A stretch of 64,000 bases of DNA from Portulaca oleracea (taxonomy: Eukaryota > Streptophyta > Magnoliopsida > Caryophyllales > Portulacaceae), in the NCBI GenBank assembly GCA_029582165.1, contig CM055885.1, forward strand, positions 13,588,729 through 13,652,728, read 5' to 3'. Positions 47,365 to 59,750 of the stretch are shown here, piece after piece. The notes beneath the pieces were generated by a model. The model was given only the letters and a program-made list of their open reading frames with translations, did not search any database and was not told the DNA's origin. Position 1 is the first letter of the stretch. Each line of letters starts with the position of its first letter. The position numbers and the translations under genes are program-made.

Positions 47365-48660
47365 ATGTCTAACCACCAATACGGGGATTATGAAGAGTTT
47401 GAGCTTGACGATGCTATTGATGCGGCCATCGAAGAAGAGGTCGCTTCTAGTTCGACTTTCCAGAGAGCACAGTTGTTAGAGTAGGTGTACTATCTTAACT
47501 GCACACAAATAGTTTCACCACCTCGAGTTCAAATCGGTGACAGCGAAGACGCCTCAATCGTGATCATGTGGAAGCCCATAACTGCCTATTTATGGACTAC
47601 TTCTGTGAAATCTCAGTGTACACTATTGAAATGCTTAGGCGAAGGTTTAGAATGCGACGAAACTTGTTTCTTCGCGTTGTTAACACCTTTAGAGATCGTT
47701 TCGAGTTCTTCATGTAGAGGAGAGACGCAATCGGCAAACCGAAGCCATCTCTATGTCAAAAATGCACTATTGCTATGTGTGCATTGGCTTATATATGGAT
47801 CATGTGCAGACTCATTAGACGAGTACTCTCGTATGGGGTCATTACCTATCCAAAACACGATCGCCAAATTTGCTGCAAGTATTGAATAATGTTTTGGGCC
47901 TGAGTACCTATGTAAACCAAACGAAGAAGATATGCACCGTCTTCTTCGCGTTACAGGACAACATGGTTTTCCAAGTATGTTGGGCAGCGTTGATTGCATG
48001 TATTGGGAGTGGGACAAATGTGTCGTAGCATGACAAGGTCAATACCAAGGTGGCTACCAAGGCACAACCACGGTAGTGCTCGAAGCAGTCGGTTCGTTCG
48101 ACACATGGATATGGCATGCATTCCTCGGCATTGTTGGATCAAACAATGACATAAATGTGCTTGAGAAGTGACAATTGTTTGACGATTTACTCAAAGGCCA
48201 AGCACCGGAAGTTTAGTCACTGCTATGAGTGAACATTTTAAATATGGATATCATCTTACTAATGGAATTTATCCATACAGACCCACTCTAGTCAAATTGA
48301 TATCCAAACCACAAGTTATTTCTAGCTCACCAAGAAGGAGCTAGAAAAAATGTCAAATGAACATTTAGGGTGTTGAAAGCACGATTCGCTATAGCTCGAC
48401 GCCCATCTTGGTTTTGGGAAGTCCCAACAATGCAAAAAGTTATGAGAGTATATGCATGCAATACTCCATAACATGATCGTCCAAGATAAATGACATACAT
48501 TCAATTATAGCTTCGGTACACCGCAAATATGACCTATCACTAGATGAAACAACACTTTCACCATCAACCATCAATCGAACTCCCGCATTTGAAGAATGGT
48601 TGAAAAAGAAATTGAAGACACGTGATAAAAAAAGAAGGTATCATGAGGAGTCAAAATGCA
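47365..48660 (+). pseudogene. PIF/Harbinger transposase remnant (DDE_Tnp_4)
   Basis: It starts ATG at 47365 (MSNHQYGDYEEFELDDAID...), then a TAG at 47482-47484. Piecewise reading shows the helix-turn-helix part (FRMRRNLFLRVVNTFRDRFE). The DDE core follows: LGSVDCMYWEW with the first Asp, LGIVGSNNDINVLEK with the second Asp, and FRVLKARFAIARRPSWFW around the third position. Two codons upstream of TFRVLK the expected Glu-Arg reads Lys-stop, so the catalytic Glu seems lost. Family members are about 400 residues. This copy has several stops and frameshifts. It pairs with the ORF1 remnant at 44760. Confidence 0.85.
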
Positions 48661-49824
48661 TTGGTTGATCATATCTAGAATCGTTATGGAGGCAGTTACA
48701 ATAAAAAAACGACCTTTTTCTTTACGCTTGATTACTACTTTATTTCAATTTTCGTTGGCGAACTCATTACTTTATGTTGTTTTTCTATTTTTGTATTTCC
48801 AATTATAGATGTGTGCGTTTATTTTCAATTTTTGTTGTATTTTCAATCAAATTTATTTTTTGCATTTATCTTATCCTTTTTATGATATTTGTGAAGAAAT
48901 GTAATTTTTTTATATTGTATGAGGCTTTATTGAGTGTATGCAGTTTTATTTTCATATGTTGTATTTACTTTTACTATTTCACATTAAATTATTAAGGATG
49001 TCTTATTTAATTTATTATTACTTTTTCATAATATATCCATTTAAAAATAATTCAATATCACTATATTATTATTTCATTGAAAAAATATATTTTTGAATTT
49101 TATAAATTATTTTTATTATCATATCCTAATTTTATCTATTGTTAATTATTCAATATTATTAATTCATATAAATAACGTGTAAATATATATATATAAGTGG
49201 ATCCAATAATACAATTAAAATATTATCCGCTACCCCACTTGTTCCTTTCCTCATCCCTCATGTCATACTTAACCATAAGCAATATTCATACCCAACCACC
49301 CATTAAAATATTATTATTTGTAAAATTATAATATATGTATACTATGTATTCTTCATTTTCAAAAACACCATAAAACATAGCCTTAGACGTCAATTCACTC
49401 ACAAAATATCTAGATGTATGACTTTCGCACAAATTGTAACCCCAAAAGTTAATTATGAACCATTTTGTTAAAAAAAATAAAATGGTTTCAAAGTAAGACT
49501 GGTTGCATTCACATAGTTGAGATCTAGACTTTAATCTTAAGGCAAACTATAAAAATGTTGGAATTATATGCCTCGCATCTTTCACTTTCATCAATAATTT
49601 CAAAGATGATCTTTTCTTGCTGCATAGACAACCTCAGGATTAGAGTAGAGAATTAACCACACAACCCACAAAACACCAAAAAAACCACAAAAAAACCTTG
49701 CCCACTTGCTTCTAAGTACATGCAATAATATAGCAGGCCATTAGTAGTCACTTGTCTAAACCTTGTAATATAATGAATTTATTTTTGAAAATATAAGTGT
49801 CTTGATTCAAGATGGATATTAATA
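48661..49824. other. AT-rich DNA downstream of the transposase
   Basis: It may include the right end of the Harbinger element, but I could not identify its terminal repeat. No gene was seen. Confidence 0.5.
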
Positions 49825-49832
49825 ACCATACA

Positions 49833-50002
49833 CAGTGGCGGATATCTATAGAAAGAGAGGGTGGCCTTGGCCACCCTTAAACCCTAAAAAATTTGTAAAA
49901 TTTAATATAATTTTGGATAAAAAAAATATCAACTATATATTTATCAAATGAGTGTAATAGTGTATTGGACACCCCTGATTCAAAAGGCTAAATCCGCCAC
50001 TG
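49833..50002. mobile_element. Short hAT-type MITE
   Basis: Termini CAGTGGCGGAT and ATCCGCCACTG are inverted repeats. The flanks ACCATACA (49825-49832) and ACCATGCA (50003-50010) agree at 7 of 8 bases, an 8-bp hAT-type duplication. The CAGTGGCGGA end is common among plant hAT MITEs. Confidence 0.88.
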
Positions 50003-50010
50003 ACCATGCA

Positions 50011-52370
50011 TCTTAAATTTCATATAAATCACTGTAAAAGATCGATATATTTATACATTTCATCGATCGACCGATTTGGCGCAATATTCGGACACCATAT
50101 TTTCCATTTTTCTATAGGCCGACCCGATATTAGCCCTAATTTAAATTTGTCCAAATTATTAGACTCGAAAAATACCGAAAAAAGTGGGTATCAGACATCA
50201 ACTTTTCATATGATATCTAATATATCCGAACCCGAATTTTCGACGCCCTAAAACATAAATCTTATGCAATTGAAGATGATTAAATCATCTTGACTGATTC
50301 AAGATACATGTCTTGATCCAATTATTTTCTTCCCAAGCTCAAACAAAACACACGTCATTAGTCTACCACCCCCCACCACCCCACCCCACCACCCCCTAAA
50401 AAAAAACCCCAAAAAAGCCAAAACCCAAAAAGGACTTGTTATTAAGAAACATTGGACATGGTGATAAGGGTTTGCAAACCTGCATTTGCTCCTGAATAAG
50501 GACATATGATATGATAATTATATTACTGTGTGAAAAAAAGAGAGGGAACAATTAATGCCAAAAGTTGGAAGTTGTTTGCTTCTCATTCTGTCCTTGCAAT
50601 ATTGGTCAAGATATATATGCATGATAGGGTTGATTGACAAACACTCTTTTGAAAAAAAATGGTCCTTTTATTTTTTTCTAGGGCTTCCCCACAAACACAA
50701 CCTACACATTTCATAGCCTTACAAAAGAAAATGGTCGGCGGATTATCTTTAATTATTTTCTCCCATGTCCATCCACCAATTCTCTTTTCGGTTTTAATTC
50801 TTTGCGTATTTTTTTGTTTGTCTTTTGTGGAAAAATCGCCTCCCTTTGTGCCCATGCAGCACTCATTATTTTGTTACAGGGAAGAAGAAAAAGTCTACTT
50901 CCAAACAGGGCGTAAACTAGTATATATCACTCTATCACTGTTTTTATGTGTGATTGTCGTACTTTAAACGGTTTTATATTGGTTTGATTTTAACGATATA
51001 ATCTAATAAAATAAGTTTCTGTTCTTTTGGTGGGCAAATAGAAGTCGATCGGATAAGTAGGGTTAGCTAAGTTTGATTATGTATGGCACGTTTAAATAGA
51101 AATGGGTGATGGATTGTTTTATAAGTAGAAAAGTTACATAATTTAGAAGAATTTAGTTAAAAATTTTAAAATTAGATAGAAATAGGTAGAAAAATTAAAT
51201 GTTATGCTTAGTTTATTCTTACAAAAAATGGAACCTAAATTTAACTTACAAATTTTCTTTTTTTATTAAAAAAAAGTGGTATATTACTAGCCTTTTTTTG
51301 ACATGACATCTTTTCTATAGGCTGGTTATTTGGCAATGTATAGGTGCATGTGTGACTTTATTTTGATCAAAAGTTACTAAATGTGGCTTTGTCACGTAAG
51401 TACGTAACTAACCCTAGGCATGACATATGCCATATTCATGTATGTTAGTAAATTCAGAGAAATTAAAGGCAAGGCTATAGTGGAAGTGAAAATTAGATGA
51501 CGGAAATTACGACAAAATTTAGAAACGGAAATTAAACGATAAAACGAACACCAGGTATACGTGGAAAACCAAAGAACTTGAAAAAAAAAAAACTCACGGG
51601 CAGTGACTGTCAGAAAATAGTCCACTATGAGAAGGGAGAGGAGTACAACTCCATCACTATCACAGATTCACAGGGTGTGATACGATCAACAAAGGAGATT
51701 AGAATAAAATCTCTCGGAATAACACTAGGAAAATATTGGTGAAATTGTATATCTCTCAATATTTTCTCTCTGTCTAATTGACTGATGTCGGCGTAGGTTA
51801 AAGTGGAAAAAGTTGTATAGGAGAAATTACAATAAACTCAAATCACAACAAGCAGTGTCTGACTTAAAGAGAGAACCTAGGTTAAACAAAATTAATCACG
51901 AGAGAAATTTCTCGCCACCCAGGATTCCTCGTAGTACCGAATGAGGCACAACTTACGTGACAAAGAGGGACAAGACGCAGGGGGGCGTCAATTGGCGCGG
52001 GTAGTGCCGGACACGGCATGGGCAGCCCGCGTCTCCTTCGTTGCTTCAACCTTCTACCTCTGTCTTGGGCGTGGATGGCGCCTCTTGGGGCGTTGCTTGA
52101 ACCTCCTTTCCTATCTCTCTACCTAGGGCGCGCCTAGCGCCTCCTTTAGCGCAGGTTGCGCCTCACTCCTTTGCTGTTTTGGACCGTAACGGATCGAATG
52201 AGCCACAAAAAACCCAACCATGTAGAATAAAATCTCATAATTAATCATACAAGGCTCAAAAGAGAAAAAATGGGTCAAATATATGAAAATAGAGTTAGCT
52301 TCACAAATAGCCAAGTGCGTACACATTTCTTAAAAGAAGTGTCTTTTTGAAGGGAACATAAATTCAACTT
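50011..52370. other. Intergenic DNA, possibly part of an LTR element
   Basis: 50080-50240 resembles 16850-16980 (CGAAAAATAC...GGTATCAGACATCAA), a dispersed repeat. 51900-52160 is GC-richer, with repeated GGCGC/GCGCC words, and may be LTR-derived. No end pairs were found. Confidence 0.45.
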
Positions 52371-52379
52371 GTTGGATCC

Positions 52380-53400
52380 ATTCAACCTTGACCAGGTAAT
52401 AGTTGCCCATGTAGAGCTTTCTCCCCTCTTCGGCGGGTTGTATAGTCTTTGAACAAAGAGCGTTCAATGTACACCTGCCTTGTTGCACCTATATAAGCCA
52501 CCAAATATCATCACTTGGAACGACGTTGATTTGATCCTCTACCATGGCTATTAAGGGTCTGTTGGACTCCTTACCACCATGGCTCTTAGGGTCGTTTGTA
52601 AGGACTAAGGGCATGTCTTTTTCTTTCGAATCGGACATTCCCTCTTAGGGTGACTCGGCTTGTTGCATTCCCAACATAACACGTTTTGGGTTTCTTGTTG
52701 TTCTTTTCTTATACTTATTCTTGTTCTTGGTTCCTTTTGAGTTCTCTTTGGTTTCATCATGTATTCTCAATCCATCTTTAATACGAAGATGATTAGTTAA
52801 TCCCTCAATGATGATGGATTCTTTAGAACGCATAAGAGTTCTTTTGGTTTCTTTCTATGAAGGTGGGAGTTTGCCTATGATTGAAGGAACAATATAGGCC
52901 TCATCTATATGGATCTTGAATTATTTAAATTTGCTCAATATATGTTAAATTTCTTGAAATTGATCTAGAACTATCTTACCATCAACCATCTAAAAGATTA
53001 TTAAATTGGATAACAAGAAAGTTTTTATTTGTGGAGTCCTCCAAAATATACACATAGCTTCAAGCTAGCATCTCCCAAAACTCCTTTCCCAACTCTATAT
53101 GTTGATAAACATTGAACAAAAAGCACATAACTCTATTAAGGATGCATGTGACCATAGTGATCATTCTCCATCTTGAGGTGGTGTTTTGTTTGCTCCAGAG
53201 TCTCATTATTGCCTTCCACCGGAGTCTTTTGAGTAGGCATGTACACCACTCTAATAGTGGTGAGCATGAAGTGCATCTTCTTCTTTTTTTATCTGATCTA
53301 CCAAAATAAATACTCTCGAACTCGTCCGATTAACTTTTCTTAAATTGTTGATTATGTCTTTCAATGAGTGAGACATTGTAGCTAAGTCTTAAGATGTTAG
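52380..53400 (-). pseudogene. Copia gag/protease relic
   Basis: Read right to left, degenerate gag helices occur at 53100-52850 (for example MVDGK...EIQ and EAYIVPSII-like pieces). These are followed by EGLTNHLRIKDGLRIHDETK (about 52800-52740), a basic linker, and a CCHC zinc knuckle at about 52690-52640 (CWECNKPSHPKREC, spacing C-x2-C-x4-H-x4-C). 52560-52380 resembles the protease/GAG-pre-integrase junction, with KLYMGN. Frames change repeatedly. The rest of the polyprotein is not next to it. Confidence 0.75.
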
Positions 53401-54105
53401 GAAAAACAAGGGCTTGAAAACTCACAGAGTGACACTAACAAAAAACATGGATGGTGCTTAATTACTTAGGTAATAAAGAGTCGTGAATAACTCAACTTCC
53501 TTTAAGACTTATTTACAAGACTATGAAGAGATTTAAAGGTAAAATTCTACTTCTTGTGTACAAGCAAACTCAATGGAAAACAAATGAGTTGATGCATGTA
53601 GTCAATACATTCAAGAATGTGTTCAAGAGATACTAGATGACTTGAGAGAATAGAGAAGGAATGAATGAGTGAGTCAATAATAACAATGGATCAGATTATT
53701 CCCCTTAAAATATCTTGATTCATGGGCAACATTCATGGGATCAAAGTCACGGATCATGGGTTCAACAATGACAATGTATCAGTCAATATTATGTTCCAAA
53801 TTGATTATCATGTGGGATAAATCCGAAGCACAAAATCAAAAAAAAATCTCATTGGGTATTCTAGATGCATGCGACAGACCATGTCTATACAACACAATCC
53901 ATGTTAGCAGGACATGACTCATGCTGAACCTGAAAATCTTTTCCTATTTCTCTGGACACCAACACGATCCATGTCAACCTTGACACGGCCTGTGTTAAAC
54001 CATTTCTAGTCGAAATGTCTTGCATTGACTTCCACACAACCTTAAATTTATCTTATTGATTTTCATATTTATTTAGCCTTTTATACTCTTAAAATATTTT
54101 CAATA

Positions 54106-54108
<3 letters not shown>
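53401..54108. other. AT-rich spacer
   Basis: No feature is supported between the Copia relic and the TA microsatellite. Confidence 0.5.

Positions 54109-54184
<76 letters not shown>
54109..54184. repeat. TA dinucleotide microsatellite
   Basis: About 37 TA units in an unbroken run lie directly before the presumed left end of the Mutator-like element. Confidence 0.95.
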
Positions 54185-54187
<3 letters not shown>

Positions 54188-54775
54188 GGGAATGGATCCA
54201 GTGAGAAGAAACTTTAGGTGAGAAGGTGAGAAGAGAAGATCTTGGCCCTCCATCTAAGATCCGACGGACACAATCAAATACCCACACATGTGCCAGAAAT
54301 TTGAAAAACCACCAGTTGTATCAATAAAAACAGCTAGTGGTATTGCATTTGTAAACAGAAAAATAAATTAAAATCATTGATTGTTTCCATAGAAAACGCA
54401 TCAGATTGAACGTGATCAATGCAGTATCCGAATTGCCCTAAAATAGCATGACAATCCAGATGATGAAATCTGTCGACTAACAACCCAGAAAAAAAAATTC
54501 AGAATACTCCATCAGATTGTAACGGCAACACCACATCATCATCGAACGAATCAGATCAATGGCGCCAAGCAGGTTTGATCATCAAAAATTTCATCTTTTT
54601 TTGTTGTAATATTCATGCATATGCAGTTTTTTTATATGGATGAAGTTTTCGTCTGTTCACAATGGGTTATTCAACATGATTATTGGATAGATCAAGTCGA
54701 GCATGTTAATTGAATAACATATGATCTGTTGTGCTTCATTGAAAATTATAATCACATAATAAATATGAATTTGTT

Positions 54776-54901
54776 GCACTGTGGTCATATGTTGATTACT
54801 AATGTGATCACACACAATGCCCTAATCGACGAACTGATTTGTGATATGGAGACGGGCGTAGTGTGTGATCACAGTAGTAATCAACACATGACCACAGTGA
54901 C
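54776..54901. repeat. Hairpin in transposase intron 1
   Basis: Arms of about 47 bases (54776-54822 and 54854-54901) match except for about five positions. Each carries CACTGTGGTCAT and TGTGATCACACAC, itself with a palindromic core. The loop is about 31 bases. Confidence 0.85.
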
Positions 54902-56162
54902 GCCATAGTAGATCAACTGCATTGGATATTGGGGTTCGTGGAGTGTTTTTGATTTTTTTTTTACCATATATATTGTAAAATGGTTATGGCTTCGTATTGT
55001 AAATTTTTGATGTTTTGATTTTGGTCTGTCTATTGCAGCTCAAATGGAGGCAGTCAGAGCCGATGCGCTGCGCCACCTTATGTACCGGACAGTGATGGTT
55101 CCAATGGGACGATATACTGGCCTCGGTGCGACAACAAAGAAATTGTGTCGCATATGGAGAAGTGGTTCAAAGATTTGGAGGAAGCCAAGAAGTTTTACGA
55201 GAACTATGCTATAGCGGCTGGGTTTAGTGCGTGAAGCATGCGGTTGCTGAGAAGAATCCGCGAGGTAAGGAGTGGAAGTATTATTTCTGCACACGCCAAG
55301 GACATCGACAAAAGAAAGATTATGAATTCGATATCGTGGCCACGAACAGTCTGAACGTGGACAATGGGAAGGACAAGGGGACTGACGGCAAACCCGATGG
55401 CACGGAACACAAGATGCCGAGGTGCAGATGTAAAGTGGCCGAGACACGTACAGGTTGCGAAGCAATGATGGCGGTGCGGACACCGGACAATGGAGTGGGG
55501 TTCGAAGTACACAGGTTAATATTGTGGCACAACCACCCGCTGATGACACCTAGCCGAACACAGTTCAACAAGACAGCTAGGAGGGTCAGTTCGCTGCAGA
55601 AGGACCTTGTGAACCAGTTCAATCGTGCCAACATCGGCGCATCGAAGGTGTTCCATGTGCTGAAAGAGTGTGTTGGTGGTTATGATAACATCGGATGCAC
55701 GCAACAAGATATGAAAAATTATTGGCGGAATATGAAATTAGTGTTAAAGGATAATGACCCTCAGATGTTGGTTGACGCACTCCATAAACGCAAGGCAGAT
55801 GACCCGGGATTCTACTATGCGTACGAGTCTGATGAGCATCAACAAATGCGACACGTGTTTTGGTGCGATTCTATGTCGCGCAGAGATTACATGTGCTAGG
55901 GTGATTTGTTGTCGTTTGACACGAAACAGCAAACAAACAAGTACAATATGGCATTCTGTCCGTTCACTGGTTTAAACAACCACAAGAAACTTGTGTGTTT
56001 CGGGGTTGGGCTAATTCGGAACGAACAGATTGAGTCATTCGAATGGCTCTTTGATAAGTTCCTCGATGCAATGCATGGGAACCATCCTAAGACAGTTACA
56101 ACTGATCAGGATCACGCAATCAAAGCTGCCGTGCGAGAAAAATTCATCAATTCAAAACATAG

Positions 56163-56911
56163 GTACGTGTAAGTGTGGTCATATAACAATGCATATGTTA
56201 TGTGGTGTATAATGTCATTGTTTACTATATTAATCACAATTGATGGTGGAGTGGCCACAGTTTTATACAATATGTTATACTGTGTGTGAGGATGTTCACA
56301 GTGCTGATTCCGTGGCCACATTCATGACATCAATTCAAAACACTGGTATGTGTAAGTGTGGTTAGATAACAATGCATATGTTATGTTGTGTACAGTGTAC
56401 TTCTTTACTATATTAATCACAAGCGATGGGGGTAGTGGCCACACTTTATACAATATGTCATAATGTGTGCGAGTATGTCCACAGCGATGATGAGGTGTCC
56501 ACACCTTTATACATCTGCACTCGTCAGTGCATTCTGATGGACACCCAAATTTAGATAACATGTGTTGGTTGGTTTTTATTTTACTCAGTTGCGCACCCAA
56601 TTTCGTTGACTCGGCCACAAAAGACATTCCTTACATATAGTGTCAAATAGTCACGCGCGCATATATATTATCTATTTTGTCGTTTGAGATCTGATGCACA
56701 TCCATTTGTAAATAGCATACGTCGTTTTTTGTTTTTTCTGTTACAATAAACTCTCATTCCCTGCAAAAGACGGTTACCACTGAATTGTAGGTAGCTTGAC
56801 CACACAGATTGTCATGTGTCCACAGAGATGTTTAATTGTGCGTTGCATTCAACCGTCACATTGTGAGTGCTATGATACTTACACAAAGAAGTTTATTTGT
56901 TTCTTACACAG
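56163..56911 (+). repeat. Transposase intron 2 with a repeated block
   Basis: Two diverged copies of a block of about 170 bp, from GTGTGGT(C/T)A(T/G)ATAACAATGC to GTGAG-T-TGTTCACAG-like sequence, start near 56171 and 56352. TGTGGTC, GTGGCCAC and GACCACA words are frequent. Confidence 0.75.
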
Positions 56912-58085
56912 GTACTGCATGTGGCATATCATGAAGAAAATTCCCGAGAAAGTTGGGCGTTTTTTGAACAGTTGCGAGGAGTTCCAAGAGGAGTTAAAGT
57001 TATGCGTGTGGGCTTCAGAGGACGGTGATGAGTTTGAGGAGAAATGGAGTGAAATAATGCTTAAGTATGACCTGGAAGATAACCCACACATGGATGAACT
57101 GTGGTATATTAGAGAAGAGTGGGTGCAGGCATATTTTCGTGATCAACATCTAGGTGGGATGTTACGAACAACATAGGCATCAGAGAGCCAAAATGCCGTG
57201 TTTGCGTCGCTGACCTGTCCGACGTTAAGTTTTGTTGAGTTCTTAATGAGATATGAACATGCAGTAGACGCACAACGCCATAGAGAGAAAGATATGACGA
57301 ACAGAACTCTGATGTCTATCCCAGTTATGACAACTGAGCTCGCCATCGAGGACCATGCTCGGCAGTTGTATACCCATACCAACTTCTACGTTTTCCAAGA
57401 AAATTTAAAGCTTGCATTATATGAAGTAGATCAACGGGGTCCCACGCAGGCTGACGGGTGTGTCACGTATGAGGTCCATGACATCAAATCGAGCAAGGTG
57501 AGACATGTTGTATACGACCCTATCACTCACAATGCGACGTGCGAATGTCCATTCTTTGACCTACAAGGCATCATGTGTCGTCATATGATATTTGTGATGC
57601 AATTTTTACCGGAGATTCCATCTCAGTTCATACACAATAGGTGGACGAAAGATGCCAAAAGCAAGCCTTTTTTTGCAGTTGACCATTCACTAGAAGCATC
57701 AAAAGCCACGATCGATGAAGTGCATGCGCGGAAAGCGGACATTTGGGCCAAAATTTATATGTGCGTTGATGCAGCCGGGAACGACCCTGTGCGAATGGGC
57801 ATGATGAATGGTATGCTTGATGACATATTGTCCAAGTTGAGTGTCGGCCTAGATGGATGTGGCAACAGGAGTGTAGCTGATGATGTTGAGATATGCTTTG
57901 GGGTCCCAATCCCTCGAGAGGCATCCATCAAACCACCCCCCGCGTCGGTGGCAAAGGGGCGCGCAAAGCGGAAAAAGAGCGGCATGGAAGTTGCGGTTCA
58001 GCAAAAAGCATCAGCGAGGCGATGTCATTTTTGTGATCAAATAGCTAACCACGACAGTAGGACGTGCTCAGAGCGTTATCAGTAA

Positions 58086-58654
58086 TATTTGAAGTATTTA
58101 AATATTGTTATGTATTAGGTCACCATGAACGCACGTTTTGGAACTTTATCAGTTCATGTGTTTTTTATTATTAGATTGGCTAATTTCACCATGAACACAC
58201 TGATGTGTCAATTATGATGATTGTTGTGGCCTTCCAACATGTCGCATGTCCACTTATTGTGGCAAGCACGATCATAGTTTACAGAAGTGGTGAATTGGTG
58301 TGTTTGATTATGTTTTTATATTCATTTTGTTGTTTTTTCAAAATGCTATGCATGTGAACATACAACACACAACACTGAATGGATTTTTAATCGAACCAAT
58401 ATATTTGTCAGACCACAATGAATAACTTTTGACCACACTATTTTTGTATATTTTGATTATGTTTTTTATTTTTACCCTTTTGATCAAAATGCATTGCATT
58501 TGAATTAATGACAGACCTACAAGTTATGCCAACCATGATCATATTTTACAAAGGTGATGCATTGGTATGTTGGATTATGATTTTATTTTCATCTGTTGGT
58601 TTGCGCAATGCATTATATGTGATATGGATTACTGTTGTAGACAATAATTATTTA
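58086..58654. other. Spacer after the transposase
   Basis: AT-rich, with scattered GACCACA words. It presumably holds the transposase 3' UTR. No further gene was seen. Confidence 0.55.
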
Positions 58655-59270
58655 TGAAGCCACGCGGAATATCATATGACCACACTATTATGTTTGACTA
58701 TAGTATTAGACCACACTCAAAAATATGGTAATCACACCAATACATTTTAATCACACTGAATATTTTTATTTTCATAATTTATGATAAGACCACACCGGAT
58801 ATATTATAATCACATTGATATTGTTTAATACAATAATATTTTATCAAGCCACGCTGACTATATCATGATCACACTAATATATTTGTCTGTAATGTGGTCA
58901 TATATAGTCAGTGTGGCCAATGATTTATTTACATACACTCGTGGAATGTGGGTCATATATAGTTTATGAAGCCACGCGGAATATCATATGACCACACCAT
59001 TATGTTTGTCTATAGTATCAGACCACACTCAAAAATATGGTAATCACACCAATATATTTTAATCACATTGAATAATTTTTATGTTCATAATTTATGATAA
59101 GACCACACGGGATATATTATAATCACTCTGATATTGTTTAATACAATAATATTTATCAAGCCACACTGACTATATCATGATCACATTAATATATTTGTCT
59201 GTAATGTGGTCATATATAGTCAGTGTGGCCAATGATTTATTTACATACACTCGTGGAAGTATTGCATTAA
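58655..59270 (+). repeat. ~322-bp tandem duplication between the two MULE genes
   Basis: Copies begin at about 58655 and 58977 (TGAAGCCACGCGGAATATCA) and run to TTTACATACACTCGTGGAA. They differ by a few percent. Each contains an inverted pair, GCCAC(G/A)CTGACTATATCATG and CATATATAGTCAGTGTGGCC, about 40 bp apart. Confidence 0.88.
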
Positions 59271-59750
59271 ATTTATATTAGTGTGATTATAGTATAGTCA
59301 GTGTGGTCTGATCATAAAATATGGAATTAAAAAATATTCCGTGTGATTAAAATATATTAGTGTGATTACCGACAATTTCATACTTGCGTAAAAAAACATG
59401 CTAACAACAATTTCATATTTGAACACGAATACGCGTACGTTAAAACACGCCATAGTCCGACATAAAAACGGCCACCATGCCAATGTTTGCTTCAAAAGGT
59501 AGAATATTGTACAAGCATCTGCGTAATAAGAATATTTTGTGTTGTATGACACAACATGACACCAACAAAAAGGTACAACTGGTTTATCCAAAATGACAAT
59601 TTTCGCCAGAGTACCACGCGTTTAAACTTTATGCAACAAAATGACGCCCGACAAGGTAAACAAAAAAAAAGGCAAAACATCAATGTCAAACGCAGCCATA
59701 GGCTGATGGTGGGCTGGACACGTGAACCGATCACCTCGCTAGAGCGAGTC

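Larger units (their letters stand above)
54559..58085 (+). pseudogene. MULE transposase, FAR1/FHY3-related; inactivated
   Basis: Exons 54559-54572, 55039-56162 and 56912-58085 join with GT-AG introns in phase. The N-terminal FAR1-type DNA-binding part starts KDLEEAKKFYENYAIAAGFS. It is cut by a one-base frameshift at about 55229 and continues as KHAVAEKNPRGKEWKYYF with the Cys/His-rich remainder (CRCKVAETRTGCEAMMAVR, WHNHPL). The MULE DDE core follows, with GDLLSFDTKQ (first Asp), TVTTDQDHAIKAA (second Asp) and ASESQN (Glu). TAG interrupts it at 55897-55899 (expected Tyr) and 57174-57176 (expected Gln). A SWIM zinc finger (CECPFFDLQGIMCRH, about 57540) and a C-terminal CCHC-like finger (CHFCDQIANHDSRTC) are intact. 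The transposase would cut the element's ends. This copy needs three corrections to read through, so it is probably inactive. Confidence 0.92.
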
